DNA of 64,000 bases from Mycolicibacterium sp. CH28 (GTDB lineage Bacteria; Actinomycetota; Actinomycetes; Mycobacteriales; Mycobacteriaceae): NCBI RefSeq assembly GCF_004745805.1, contig NZ_SRLQ01000004.1, positions 835,789-899,788 on the forward strand, written 5' to 3'. A program made the translations under genes and the position numbers. The notes under the pieces were generated by a model. It had not been told where the DNA came from. It worked only from the letters and a program-made list of their open reading frames with translations, and did not search any database. Each line of letters starts with the position of its first letter. The stretch's first letter is position 1. Of this stretch, positions 49,264 to 57,021 are shown piece by piece.

Positions 49264-50475
49264 TCACTGAACCTTGTAGATCCAGATCAGGGTGGTGGTG
49301 AGCTCACCCTTGTCGGTCCACTGGTACTTGCGGGCGACGCCCTGGCCGTTGTAGTTCTTCACGTAATCCAGCAGGGCGGGCCGGGTGATGGCACCGGAGT
49401 CGATGCCCTTGAGCAGGATCGTGCCGAGGTCATAGCCCTCGGTGCTGTACGTGCCGGGAGCCTGGCCGAACTTCTTGGTGTACTCGTCGGCGAAACTGCC
49501 GGTGGCCGGGCCGCACGGGCAGGACAGGATGGCGTCCTTGGAGGACTGGCCGGCCTGCTTGACGAACTCCGGGTCCTTGGTGCCGTCGGCGCTGACGAAC
49601 TTGCCGGTGAACCCGCCGTCGCGCAGCTGCTGCACGAACGGGGCGGCCTCGGCGTAGTAGCCGCTGTAGAACACCGAGTCCGGCGACTGGCCCTTGACCT
49701 GGGTGACCGCGGCCGAGAAGTCCTTGTCGCCCTTCTTGACCGAGATGTTGCACGCGGAGTCGGCCACCGAGCCGAGAGTCTCCCGCACGGCCTGCGCCAG
49801 GCCGACTCCGTAGTCGGTGCTGTCGTCGACGACGCAGATCTTCTTGTCGCCGAGGGTGTTCTTCATGTAGTTGGCGACTGAGGGGCCTTGCACACCGTCG
49901 TTGGCCAGGCCGCGGAAGAAGGTCTTCCAGCCCTGTTCGGACAGCGTGACGTTGGTGGCCGACGCCGTCGCCGCGACCAAACCGGCCTGGTCGAATACCG
50001 CGCCGGTGGCCTTGGTCTCGCCGGAGAAGGCCGGGCCGACGAGCCCGATGGTGAAGGCGTCGTCGACGATCTGCGGTGCGATCGCGGTGGCCTTCTGCGG
50101 GTCACCTTCGGTGTCGAACGGCTTGAGCTGGACCTGGCAGCCGGGGTTGGCGGCATTGTGCTTGTCGATGGCCAGTTGCACGCCGTTCTTGATGTTGATG
50201 CCGAGCGCCGCATCCGGGCCGTTGAGCGCCCCGGCCATCGCGATGGACACCGGCGGGCAGGCGGCCTTGCCGTCACCGGTCGGGTCGGCCGGGGTCACCC
50301 CAGCTTCGGGCTTGACCTCGGCGCCGTTCTGGTCGATCTGGACCTGTTCGACGATCTTCAGGTCGCTCTGCGACGAGTTCTCAGTCGGCGAGGACTGACT
50401 GCAGCCGGCGATGCCGAGCACCGCCAGCAACGCCGAACTAGCAGCGATTGCACTCCGTGTAGCGCGTGCGCGCAC
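49264..50475 (-). CDS. Branched-chain amino acid ABC transporter substrate-binding lipoprotein
   Basis: 403 residues from GTG 50475, with GGAGG six bases upstream. The signal peptide ends in a lipobox, LGIAGC, so the mature protein is a lipoprotein with an acylated Cys. The mature part is a type I periplasmic binding protein (Leu/Ile/Val class): VSIAMAGALNGPDAALGINIKNGVQLAIDKHN, VGPAFSGETKATGAVF, KKICVVDDSTDYGVGLAQAV. First gene of the liv operon; it delivers the ligand to LivHMGF. Confidence 0.94.
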   Translation of the reverse strand: MRARATRSAIAASSALLAVLGIAGCSQSSPTENSSQSDLKIVEQVQIDQNGAEVKPEAGVTPADPTGDGKAACPPVSIAMAGALNGPDAALGINIKNGVQLAIDKHNAANPGCQVQLKPFDTEGDPQKATAIAPQIVDDAFTIGLVGPAFSGETKATGAVFDQAGLVAATASATNVTLSEQGWKTFFRGLANDGVQGPSVANYMKNTLGDKKICVVDDSTDYGVGLAQAVRETLGSVADSACNISVKKGDKDFSAAVTQVKGQSPDSVFYSGYYAEAAPFVQQLRDGGFTGKFVSADGTKDPEFVKQAGQSSKDAILSCPCGPATGSFADEYTKKFGQAPGTYSTEGYDLGTILLKGIDSGAITRPALLDYVKNYNGQGVARKYQWTDKGELTTTLIWIYKVQ

Positions 50476-50667
50476 AGTTCACCTCCGGGTCGGTTATTCA
50501 TTCGGCATCAACCCCACAGACCGCCATAACGGTCCGACCGTCGACACTGCGTAGAACATAGTCAACCCACGACCGCAGCGCGTGATCTTGGCCAACGCCT
50601 GGCCGTGAGCATATTCGGTATCGGGGTAAACGGCGCGGTCAGCGGAAACTCGCCGTTAACCTCGGAC

Positions 50668-51297
50668 TCAATTCGACGGCGCGGCCTCGTTGGGCGTGTC
50701 GAGGGTTTCCAGCACCACTTCGGCAACGCGCTTCATGGTGGTGCGCCGGTCCATGGCGGCGCGCTGGATCCACTTGAACGCCTCCGGTTCGGTCATGCCC
50801 TGCTTGGTCTGCAGCAGACCCTTGGCCCGCTCCACCAGCTTTCGGGTCTCCAGCCGGTCGGACAGGCTGGCCACCTCGCGCTCCAGTTCGGTGATCTCGC
50901 TGAATCGGCTGACCGCAACCTCGATCGCCGGGATCAGGTCGCTGATCGAGAACGGCTTGACCAGATAGGCCATCGCGCCGGCATCGCGGGCCTTCTCGAC
51001 CAGATCGCGCTGGCTGAACGCGGTCAGCACCACGATGGGCGCGATGCGCTTGCTGGCGATCTCGGCGGCCGCGTCGATGCCGTCCCGCCGGGGCATCTTG
51101 ACATCCATGATGACCAGGTCGGGACGCAGTTGCTCGGCCAGTTCGACGGCTTCCTGCCCGTCACCGGCCTCCCCGACCACGTCGTAGCCCTCTTCACGGA
51201 GCATCTCGGCCAGATCCAGCCGGATCAGCGCCTCGTCCTCGGCAATCAGAACCCGAGGAGATGGGCGGTCTTGCGCGTCGGTGGTAGACCCGGTCAT
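50668..51297 (-). CDS. pdtaR: ANTAR-domain response regulator PdtaR
   Basis: 209 residues from ATG 51297 (MTGSTTDAQDRPS). The receiver domain has the acidic pair IAEDEALIRLDL, phospho-acceptor Asp in DLVIMDVKMPRRDG, Thr in VVLTAFSQ and Lys in AYLVKPFS. A coiled linker leads to the ANTAR RNA-binding domain (LVERAKGLLQTKQGMTEPEAFKWIQ). In mycobacteria PdtaR is phosphorylated by PdtaS and acts by binding nascent RNA to prevent termination. Same neighbour as Rv1626. Its kinase gene is not in the window. Confidence 0.96.
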   Translation of the reverse strand: MTGSTTDAQDRPSPRVLIAEDEALIRLDLAEMLREEGYDVVGEAGDGQEAVELAEQLRPDLVIMDVKMPRRDGIDAAAEIASKRIAPIVVLTAFSQRDLVEKARDAGAMAYLVKPFSISDLIPAIEVAVSRFSEITELEREVASLSDRLETRKLVERAKGLLQTKQGMTEPEAFKWIQRAAMDRRTTMKRVAEVVLETLDTPNEAAPSN

Positions 51298-51413
51298 GGA
51301 GCCATTGTCGCGTGGCCTGGGCCAAACGGCCAGCGCGGGGCACCGCGGCCTCCCGCCCGACAGCCCCGGCGGACCCATCCACTATGGTGGAACACCGCCG
51401 CAGAAGCAGCCAC

Positions 51414-51490
51414 GCCCTCGTATCCCAACTGGCAGAGGAAACGGATTCAAAACCCGTGCAGTGTGAGTTCGAATCTCACCGAGGGCACCA
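51414..51490 (+). tRNA. tRNA-Leu (CAA), short variable loop
   Basis: 77 nt with encoded CCA. Acceptor GCCCTCG pairs fully with CGAGGGC; T arm GTGAG-TTCGAAT-CTCAC; loop TTCAAAA gives anticodon CAA; discriminator A73 fits leucine. The D arm (TCC/GGA stem, loop with TGG) is leucine-like. The variable region is only about five bases, where normal bacterial tRNA-Leu has a long extra arm. The last anticodon stem pair is A-C. A phage-type integrase lies 94 bp downstream, so the 3' half is probably an attachment core. Confidence 0.85.
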
Positions 51491-51583
51491 GATAACCGCA
51501 GTTCAGGCCATCTAACTCCACGAGGTCGGCAATTCGCTCCTCTGGCCAGCCCGCCCACAGCCCGCTTGAGATAAAATTTGGCT

Positions 51584-52900
51584 ATGGAGGCGCGTACCGA
51601 GGACCGCTGGCACCGGCCGGCCCGCAAGGGTGAACAGCCGTCGTGGCCAGCCGATGAACCAACCAGCTCCGCAGCCGGCAAATGGTGCACCGACACGAAG
51701 CACGGAACACCGGGGTCGCTGGTCTGCACCGCTAGGCACGGCACCGGTCAGCGATGGCAGGCCCGCTGGGTAGATCACGACGGGCAGGAGCGGTCCAAGA
51801 GCTTCGCCCGCAAGTCCGACTCACAGGCACACATTGCCGCCATTACTACGCAGCTTGGCACCGGCACGTACGCCGACCCGCAGCGGTCGTCGGTCACATT
51901 CGGCACCGTCGCCGACGCTTGGCTTAAGACTAAGGAAGCTACTAACCGGGCACCCAAGACAGTTGAGGGCTACCGCGGCTTGCTCGATGTGGTGATCCTG
52001 CCGAAGTGGGAGAACCACGCGCTTAGAGACATCGACCATGAACGTTTACAACAGTGGTTTACATGGTTGTCGACTAACCCGGCTGCCCGTAAGAACGCTA
52101 AGCGCGATGAGGACGGCGAAGTAATACCGACGGGCCTGTCCCCCGCCCGTGTGATCCAGATTCACCAAGTGATGCACCAGGTGTTCGTTTACGCGATCCG
52201 ATGCAAATATCTGGCGGTCAATCCGGCCGACAACATCCAGAAGCCCAGTAAGCCGCAAAGCAAGGACTTGGCGTTGACGCACGAGCAGGTGCGGACGCTG
52301 GCCGGCGCCATAGTTAAGGCCGAAGACGCTGTGCGGCATCGCAGTGATACGGCGCCGGCCAAGACTTCGCCTGCCGGCTTGGCCGCGATGGTGCGATTGA
52401 TGGCGTACGGCGGTCTGCGGTTCGGCGAGTGCGCGGCACTGCGTGTCGGTGACGTGGACGTGGACAGTCGGCGCATCGTCGTGGATAAGCAGATCACGCA
52501 GGTTCGGGGCCGGGGCCGGATTGAGGGCGACACCAAGACTCACCAGGTGCGCCGGGTGCCGATCCTGACAGCGGAGCTGGCCGACGCGCTGGCCCCGGTG
52601 ATCAAGGGCCGCGACCCCGACGAGTACCTATTTCCCGGCCCGGATGGCAACGCTATGACTATCGGGTGGTTCAACGCCCGATTCAGCAAGGCCGTGGAGG
52701 CGCTGGGAGTTCCTGGTGTCACTCCCCATACGCTGCGGCACACTGCCGGCTCATTGGTGATCAGCGAGGTTGGCAGCGTGGTTGTGGCCTCCAAGCTGTT
52801 AGGACACCGGAACGTGTCGACCACGGCGAACGTGTACTCCCACATGCTCGACGGCGATTGGGACAAGCTGGCGGCGGCGATGGATAAGGCCACCACCTAG
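51584..52900 (+). CDS. Phage-type tyrosine integrase
   Basis: 438 residues from ATG 51584. N-terminal Arg/Lys-rich arm-binding part (GQRWQARWVDHDGQERSKSFARK), core-binding SAM-like domain (FGTVADAWLKTKEATNRAPKTVEGYRGLLD) and catalytic domain: Arg in AYGGLRFGECAALRVGD, HTLRHTAGSLV (HxxR), LLGHRNVSTTANVYSHML (His and Tyr nucleophile). Position 94 bp after tRNA-Leu marks this gene as the integrase that recognised the tRNA 3' end. Confidence 0.95.
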   Translation: MEARTEDRWHRPARKGEQPSWPADEPTSSAAGKWCTDTKHGTPGSLVCTARHGTGQRWQARWVDHDGQERSKSFARKSDSQAHIAAITTQLGTGTYADPQRSSVTFGTVADAWLKTKEATNRAPKTVEGYRGLLDVVILPKWENHALRDIDHERLQQWFTWLSTNPAARKNAKRDEDGEVIPTGLSPARVIQIHQVMHQVFVYAIRCKYLAVNPADNIQKPSKPQSKDLALTHEQVRTLAGAIVKAEDAVRHRSDTAPAKTSPAGLAAMVRLMAYGGLRFGECAALRVGDVDVDSRRIVVDKQITQVRGRGRIEGDTKTHQVRRVPILTAELADALAPVIKGRDPDEYLFPGPDGNAMTIGWFNARFSKAVEALGVPGVTPHTLRHTAGSLVISEVGSVVVASKLLGHRNVSTTANVYSHMLDGDWDKLAAAMDKATT

Positions 52901-53093
52901 AAATCTTCGACACGCCGATAACGACCATTCGTTTCCAGTCCGACCCGAATGCCATCGTGGACAAGTCGGAACAGCCACAGGCCAGCACAGGCAGTCGGGA
53001 ATATCCCAGCCCACCTGATTGAGCAGTACGGCAACAAATAGGCGTCACCAATGTGGTTGCGCCATGCCAATTTTCAATCAGATGGGCTTGCGC

Positions 53094-53279
53094 ATGACTG
53101 ACGAACTGCTCGACATCGAAGTACTGCGGGAGGAATTCCCGTGGATCCCGAGGAACACCTGGTATCACTGGCGCGCGACCGGCAAGGGGCCTAAGTCAGC
53201 GCGCCTCGGGCGACGAGTGGTCTACCGGCGCAGCGACGTGGACGCATGGGTCGAAGCAGCTTTCGAAGCGGCCGAATGA
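53094..53279 (+). CDS. Excisionase/AlpA-like HTH protein
   Basis: 61 residues from ATG 53094: LLDIEVLREEFPWIPRNTWYHWRATGKGPKSARLGRRVVYRRSDVDAWVEAAF. This is the HTH_17/Xis winged-helix type that binds near att sites and directs excision, or represses element promoters. Located 194 bp after the integrase, typical for an Xis. Confidence 0.85.
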   Translation: MTDELLDIEVLREEFPWIPRNTWYHWRATGKGPKSARLGRRVVYRRSDVDAWVEAAFEAAE

Positions 53280-53669
53280 GCGAGCAGGATGCTGGGGAGG
53301 CATGCTGGAGCGCGCGTCTCCCAGCGCCCGCCGTTCTCAGTACGCGGGATGCGCAGGCCCCGAACCGGCGCGCGTTCGCGTTTGCGGCGCGACACGCCGA
53401 CCTGCGGTTTTGAATTACACTATTATGATTTTCATCACACAAAGCAATGTCCAAGAATGATTAGGACGCTGTGACCTGCGGTTATACGAATGGCAAATAA
53501 CGTGTAATGCTACGATACTTAGTGGTAGGAGAAGTCTACCCAAAATTCGGCCGTGACCCGTATTTGTCACACACGATTCGCAGCTATTCAGTGGCCCCAC
53601 AGCATTTGCTGGGCGCGGCCTATTTCGTGCTGCCTCAAATTCATCCCCATCAACGGAAGGTTGCGCCTC
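53280..53669. other. 390-bp AT-richer region without a convincing gene
   Basis: No frame here has good coding character. GACCTGCGGTT occurs twice (53399-53409 and 53473-53483), 74 bp apart, and could be binding sites for the integrase arm domain or Xis. Sequences such as TATTATGATT (53418-53427) could be promoter parts. The region lies between two HTH genes and probably holds control signals for the island. Confidence 0.35.
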
Positions 53670-53864
53670 ATGCCTCCTGGCTATCTCGACATTAATCAGT
53701 TCTCCGCGCGTTCGGGTGTCTCGGTTCGAATGCTGCGCCTGTACCGCGATCAGAATCGGGGGCCGGTGTCGTACAAGATTCGAGGCCGGGTGATGTATCC
53801 GCCCGATGCGTTGGAGAAGTGGATCGAGCAACAGATGGCCGAATCGGAGCGCGGCGGCCGCTAA
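53670..53864 (+). CDS. Second excisionase-like/MerR-type HTH protein
   Basis: 64 residues from ATG 53670, preceded by GGAAGG. YLDINQFSARSGVSVRMLRLYRDQNRGPVSYKIRGRVMYPPDALEKWIEQQM is an HTH_17 domain with a wing. Same fold as the 53094 product but not closely similar. One is likely Xis and the other a regulator. Confidence 0.82.
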   Translation: MPPGYLDINQFSARSGVSVRMLRLYRDQNRGPVSYKIRGRVMYPPDALEKWIEQQMAESERGGR

Positions 53865-53977
53865 ACGCGCCCTTAGCTGGCTCAACAACCGCTTAGTGTC
53901 CCTGACCTAAACGGCACGAATCCCCAAGAGTGGCACACCATTTCGGTGATTGCCCGTGTGAAGAGGAACAACAGCAA

Positions 53978-54055
53978 TTGAATCAATCAACCATCACCAC
54001 ATCGACACGCCACACCGACCGCGTACCGATGCGATGGATCGGCGAAAGACCACGC
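53978..54055 (+). pseudogene. 5' fragment of the winged-helix (Rep-like) gene, cut by the IS21 element
   Basis: From TTG 53978 (AGAGGA ten bases upstream) the frame reads NQSTITTSTRHTDRVPMRWI then GERPR and stops being native at 54055, where the IS21 end begins. Joining 54055 to 60693 (removing one copy of the target duplication) continues in frame with EGYAQIPNELCRDGSL. Other possible starts are GTG 53930 and ATG 54029. Confidence 0.8.
54049..54055. repeat. Target-site duplication of the IS21 element, left copy
   Basis: ACCACGC, identical to 60686-60692. Directly abuts the TGT... terminus of the element. Confidence 0.93.
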
Positions 54056-54137
54056 TGTCAGCGGTCACGTTATTCCCCAGGTTTGAGGGGTTGTCCGTCA
54101 CGTAATTCCCCACCCGCCGTCACGTAATTCCCCACCC
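54056..54137. repeat. Left IS21 terminus: inverted repeat and two internal transposase-site repeats
   Basis: 54056-54081 is the terminal repeat. CCGTCACGTAATTCCCCACC follows twice, at 54095-54114 and 54117-54136. Arrays of such sites at both ends are a mark of IS21 elements. Confidence 0.9.
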
Positions 54138-54244
54138 CTTGGGGCGTGTCGCCGGGGGTTGGGGTGCTGCTCAGGTTCGCTCCGTTCAGGTGCCCCGCCA
54201 CGGGGTCCTGGAAGGGGCCTGAGGTGGCTAGGAGATCGTGGAAC

Positions 54245-55783
54245 GTGACTGACTTCGTGGAGATGTTCCGGCATTGGAACGCTGGCCGATCCCAGGTGCA
54301 GATCAACGAGGCATTGGGGATCGACCGCAAGACGATCCGCAAGTATCTGGCCCCGGCGTTGGCGGATGGTCTGCAACCCAGCCCGGACGAGGAGTTCGAT
54401 GAGGAGGTGTGGCGGGCACGGATCGGGCGGTGGTTTCCCGAGCTGGTCGACCCGGCGGCGCGGGCGTTGAGCTGGCCGCTGATCGCGGCCCATCACCAGT
54501 GGATCACCGGTCAGCTGAAGGCGCCGGTGACGGTGGCCACCATCGCGCAGCGGCTGCGCGACGACCATGGCGTCGAGGTGTCTGAGTCCACCGTACGGCG
54601 TTACATTGCAACCACTTTCGCCGAGGAGCGACTCGAAGGCAAAGTGACGGTGCCGCGTGGTGCAGTCGAACCCGGTAGTGAAGCCCAGATCGATTACGGC
54701 AAGCTCGGGATGTGGCTGGACCCGGCCTCGGGGCGCCGGGTCGCGGTGTGGGTGTTCGCGATGATCCTGTCGTGCTCACGGGCGCTGTTCGTCCAACCGG
54801 TGCTGAAGATGGACCAAAGGTCCTGGAACGCTTCGCATGTGGCGGCGTTCGAGTTCTTCGGCGGTGTCCCGGCACGGCTGGTGTGCGACAACCTGAAAAC
54901 GGGGGTGACGCGCTCGGACTTGTATGACCCGCTGATCAACCGTGCCTACGGGGAGCTCGCCGGCTTCTTCGGCACCCTGATCGACCCGGCCCGGGCCAGA
55001 AAGCCGAAGGACAAACCGCGAGTCGAACGGCCGATGCCCTACATCCGGGACTCGTTCTTCGCCGGCCGAGAATTCACCTCCTTGGCACAGATGCAGGCCG
55101 AAGCGACCCGGTGGAGCACCGAGGTCTACGGGCTCCACAAGCACCGCGGCCTGGACGGCCAAACCCCGGCATCGGTGTTCGCCGCCATCGAACATGATGC
55201 GTTGATGCCATTGCCGCCGAGGCCCTTTGAATCCGTGGTCTACACGGTCGGCACACTCGCCCCGGACTGCCACGTCAAGTCCGGGAAGGCGTTCTACTCG
55301 GCGCCGTGGCAGCTGATGGGCCAGAAAATGCTCGTCCGCACCGCCGGTGACATCGTGCAGATCTTCCACCACGACACCGTGGTGGCGACCCACGTGTGGC
55401 ATCTGACGGGACGCTCTACGAACGTCGAGCACTACCCACCGCACAAGATCGCCCACACCCTGCGCAGCGTCACGTGGTGTCGCGTCCAGGCCGAGCAGAT
55501 CGGGCCCAGCACGGTTGCGATCGTCGCCGAGCTCTCGCAGGTGAACGCCATCCACCGGCTACGCGCCATCCAGGGCATCATCCGGCTGCGGGAAAAATAC
55601 GGCGATGACCGCCTGGACCTGGCCTGCGCCCGAGCCTTGGCTGTTGGGGATCCGAACTACCGCACCGTCAAAGGCATCCTGGCCGCCGGCACCGAACACG
55701 GCGAGGACCCACCCGCCCCCGTCCCGACACCGCCGGCGATCCTGCGCGGCCCGGCGGCCTTCGATACCGAACGCACCGCCTGA
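54245..55783 (+). CDS. istA: IS21-family transposase IstA
   Basis: 512 residues from GTG 54245, with AGGAG upstream. N-terminal HTH (HWNAGRSQVQINEALGIDRKTIRKYL), then the rve-type DDE core: first Asp in SEAQIDYGKLG, second in RLVCDNLKTGVT and Glu in KDKPRVERPMPYIRDSFF. C-terminal beta-barrel follows. It cuts and joins the element ends together with the ATPase IstB. It looks intact, but IstB is split, so autonomous movement is doubtful. Confidence 0.93.
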   Translation: MTDFVEMFRHWNAGRSQVQINEALGIDRKTIRKYLAPALADGLQPSPDEEFDEEVWRARIGRWFPELVDPAARALSWPLIAAHHQWITGQLKAPVTVATIAQRLRDDHGVEVSESTVRRYIATTFAEERLEGKVTVPRGAVEPGSEAQIDYGKLGMWLDPASGRRVAVWVFAMILSCSRALFVQPVLKMDQRSWNASHVAAFEFFGGVPARLVCDNLKTGVTRSDLYDPLINRAYGELAGFFGTLIDPARARKPKDKPRVERPMPYIRDSFFAGREFTSLAQMQAEATRWSTEVYGLHKHRGLDGQTPASVFAAIEHDALMPLPPRPFESVVYTVGTLAPDCHVKSGKAFYSAPWQLMGQKMLVRTAGDIVQIFHHDTVVATHVWHLTGRSTNVEHYPPHKIAHTLRSVTWCRVQAEQIGPSTVAIVAELSQVNAIHRLRAIQGIIRLREKYGDDRLDLACARALAVGDPNYRTVKGILAAGTEHGEDPPAPVPTPPAILRGPAAFDTERTA

Positions 55784-55840
55784 GAGTCGCCACGATCTCT
55801 GAACGCACTCTGCTGCAACACCTTCGAATATAGGACTGTC

Positions 55841-56527
55841 ATGTCAATTCACAACCCCAGCCTGCGGGCCGCACTCAAGACCCTCAAACTCACCGGCATG
55901 CTCGACACCCTCGATGCCCGCCTGGCCCAAACCCGCGACGGGAAGCTCGGGCACCTGGAATTCCTTCAGGTGCTCTGCGAAGACGAAATCGCCCGCCGCG
56001 ACACCGCCGCCCTGGCCCGGCGAGTACGGCGTGCCCGCTTCGAACAGCACGCCACCTTCGAGGACTTCGACTTCACCGTCAGCCCGAAACTGCCCGCCGC
56101 AATGCTGCGCGACCTGGCCGCGTTGCGCTGGCTCGAAGCCGGTGAATCGGTGATCCTCTACGGACCCGTTGGGGTAGGCAAAACCCATGTGGCACAAGCA
56201 CTTGGACATCAAGTGGCCCGCCGCGGCGGCGACATCCGCTTCGTCAAATGCTCCCGCATGCTCGCCGACCTCGCCGGAGGACACGCCGATCGCACCATCG
56301 GTCAACGCATGCGCGAATACACCCGACCCCTGGTCCTCATCGTCGATGACTTCGCGATGCGTGAGCACACCCCGACCCAAAGCGATGATCTCTACGACCT
56401 GGTCTCCGACCGCGCCATCGCCGCCAAGCCGCTGATTCTGACCAGCAACCGGGCACCCAAGGACTGGTACCCGCTCTTCCCGAACCCCGTCGTCGCCGCA
56501 GTTATCTTGACCTCGACAGCCAGATGA
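55841..56527 (+). pseudogene. istB: IstB ATPase, 5' part; interrupted by the Tn554-like transposon
   Basis: AAA+ helper of IstA. Walker A LYGPVGVGKTHVAQALG, Walker B LVLIVDDFAMRE and sensor ILTSNRAPKDWY are present. Native sequence ends at FPNPVVA (codon ending 56497); the following AVILTSTAR and stop come from the inserted transposon. The missing ESLLDRLINTSHQ tail is found at 60491. The protein made now would be 228 residues and lack the last helix. Confidence 0.92.
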
Positions 56528-56622
56528 ACAGTCTGACCTGCGGCGTTGTGTCCTAGACAGGTGTCCTCGACCGCCGGCGATAATGGGGTCACCTCGTCCA
56601 GACCCCGAGTCGGACTGGGTCT

Positions 56623-57021
56623 TCATGTCGTGAGGTTTTGGCCACGGAGTAGGCCGTGGGCTCGCGCGAGCGCGTCGCGAAGCTCGCGGTTCTCGGTTCG
56701 CAGTTGCCCGATGTGTTCGTGTGCGAGTTCGAGGCGTCGGCGTAGCGAGTCTGTGCTGGCCCGGGTGTCTGCGTTGGAAATGTTTGCCGCCGGCGTGGTT
56801 TCGTTGCGGTTGTGTTGGCGGAGCTGTTCGATGCTCTCGAGGAGCTCGGGTTGGGTGTATAGCCATGATCGGGAGACGCCAGCGCGCCGGGCAAGTCCGG
56901 CGACGGTAACCAGGCTGTCCCCCTCGGCTATGGACTGCAACACGGTTCGTGCTCGTTGCAGTGTCTGCTCGTGGCGGGCCTGTGCGGCGCGGGCCAGGCG
57001 GGCGGATCCGTCAGCGTGCAT
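56623..57021 (-). CDS. tnpC: Tn554-type accessory protein TnpC (DUF6262-like)
   Basis: 132 residues. Basic N-terminal helix with an HTH-like part (LVTVAGLARRAGVSRSWLYT) and a C-terminal coiled coil (DSLRRRLELAHEHIGQLRTE). This matches the small third protein of Tn554-like elements, which influences orientation and efficiency of transposition. Overlaps the tnpB end by 11 bp. Confidence 0.85.
   Translation of the reverse strand: MHADGSARLARAAQARHEQTLQRARTVLQSIAEGDSLVTVAGLARRAGVSRSWLYTQPELLESIEQLRQHNRNETTPAANISNADTRASTDSLRRRLELAHEHIGQLRTENRELRDALARAHGLLRGQNLTT

Noticed and set aside
53415..53888. Minus-strand 157-codon frame
   Set aside because: Antisense to the 53670 HTH gene, which has a Shine-Dalgarno and a clear domain.
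55844..56866. 340-codon minus-strand frame across istB
   Set aside because: Antisense of istB and of the Tn554-like end; the plus strand carries the Walker motifs.
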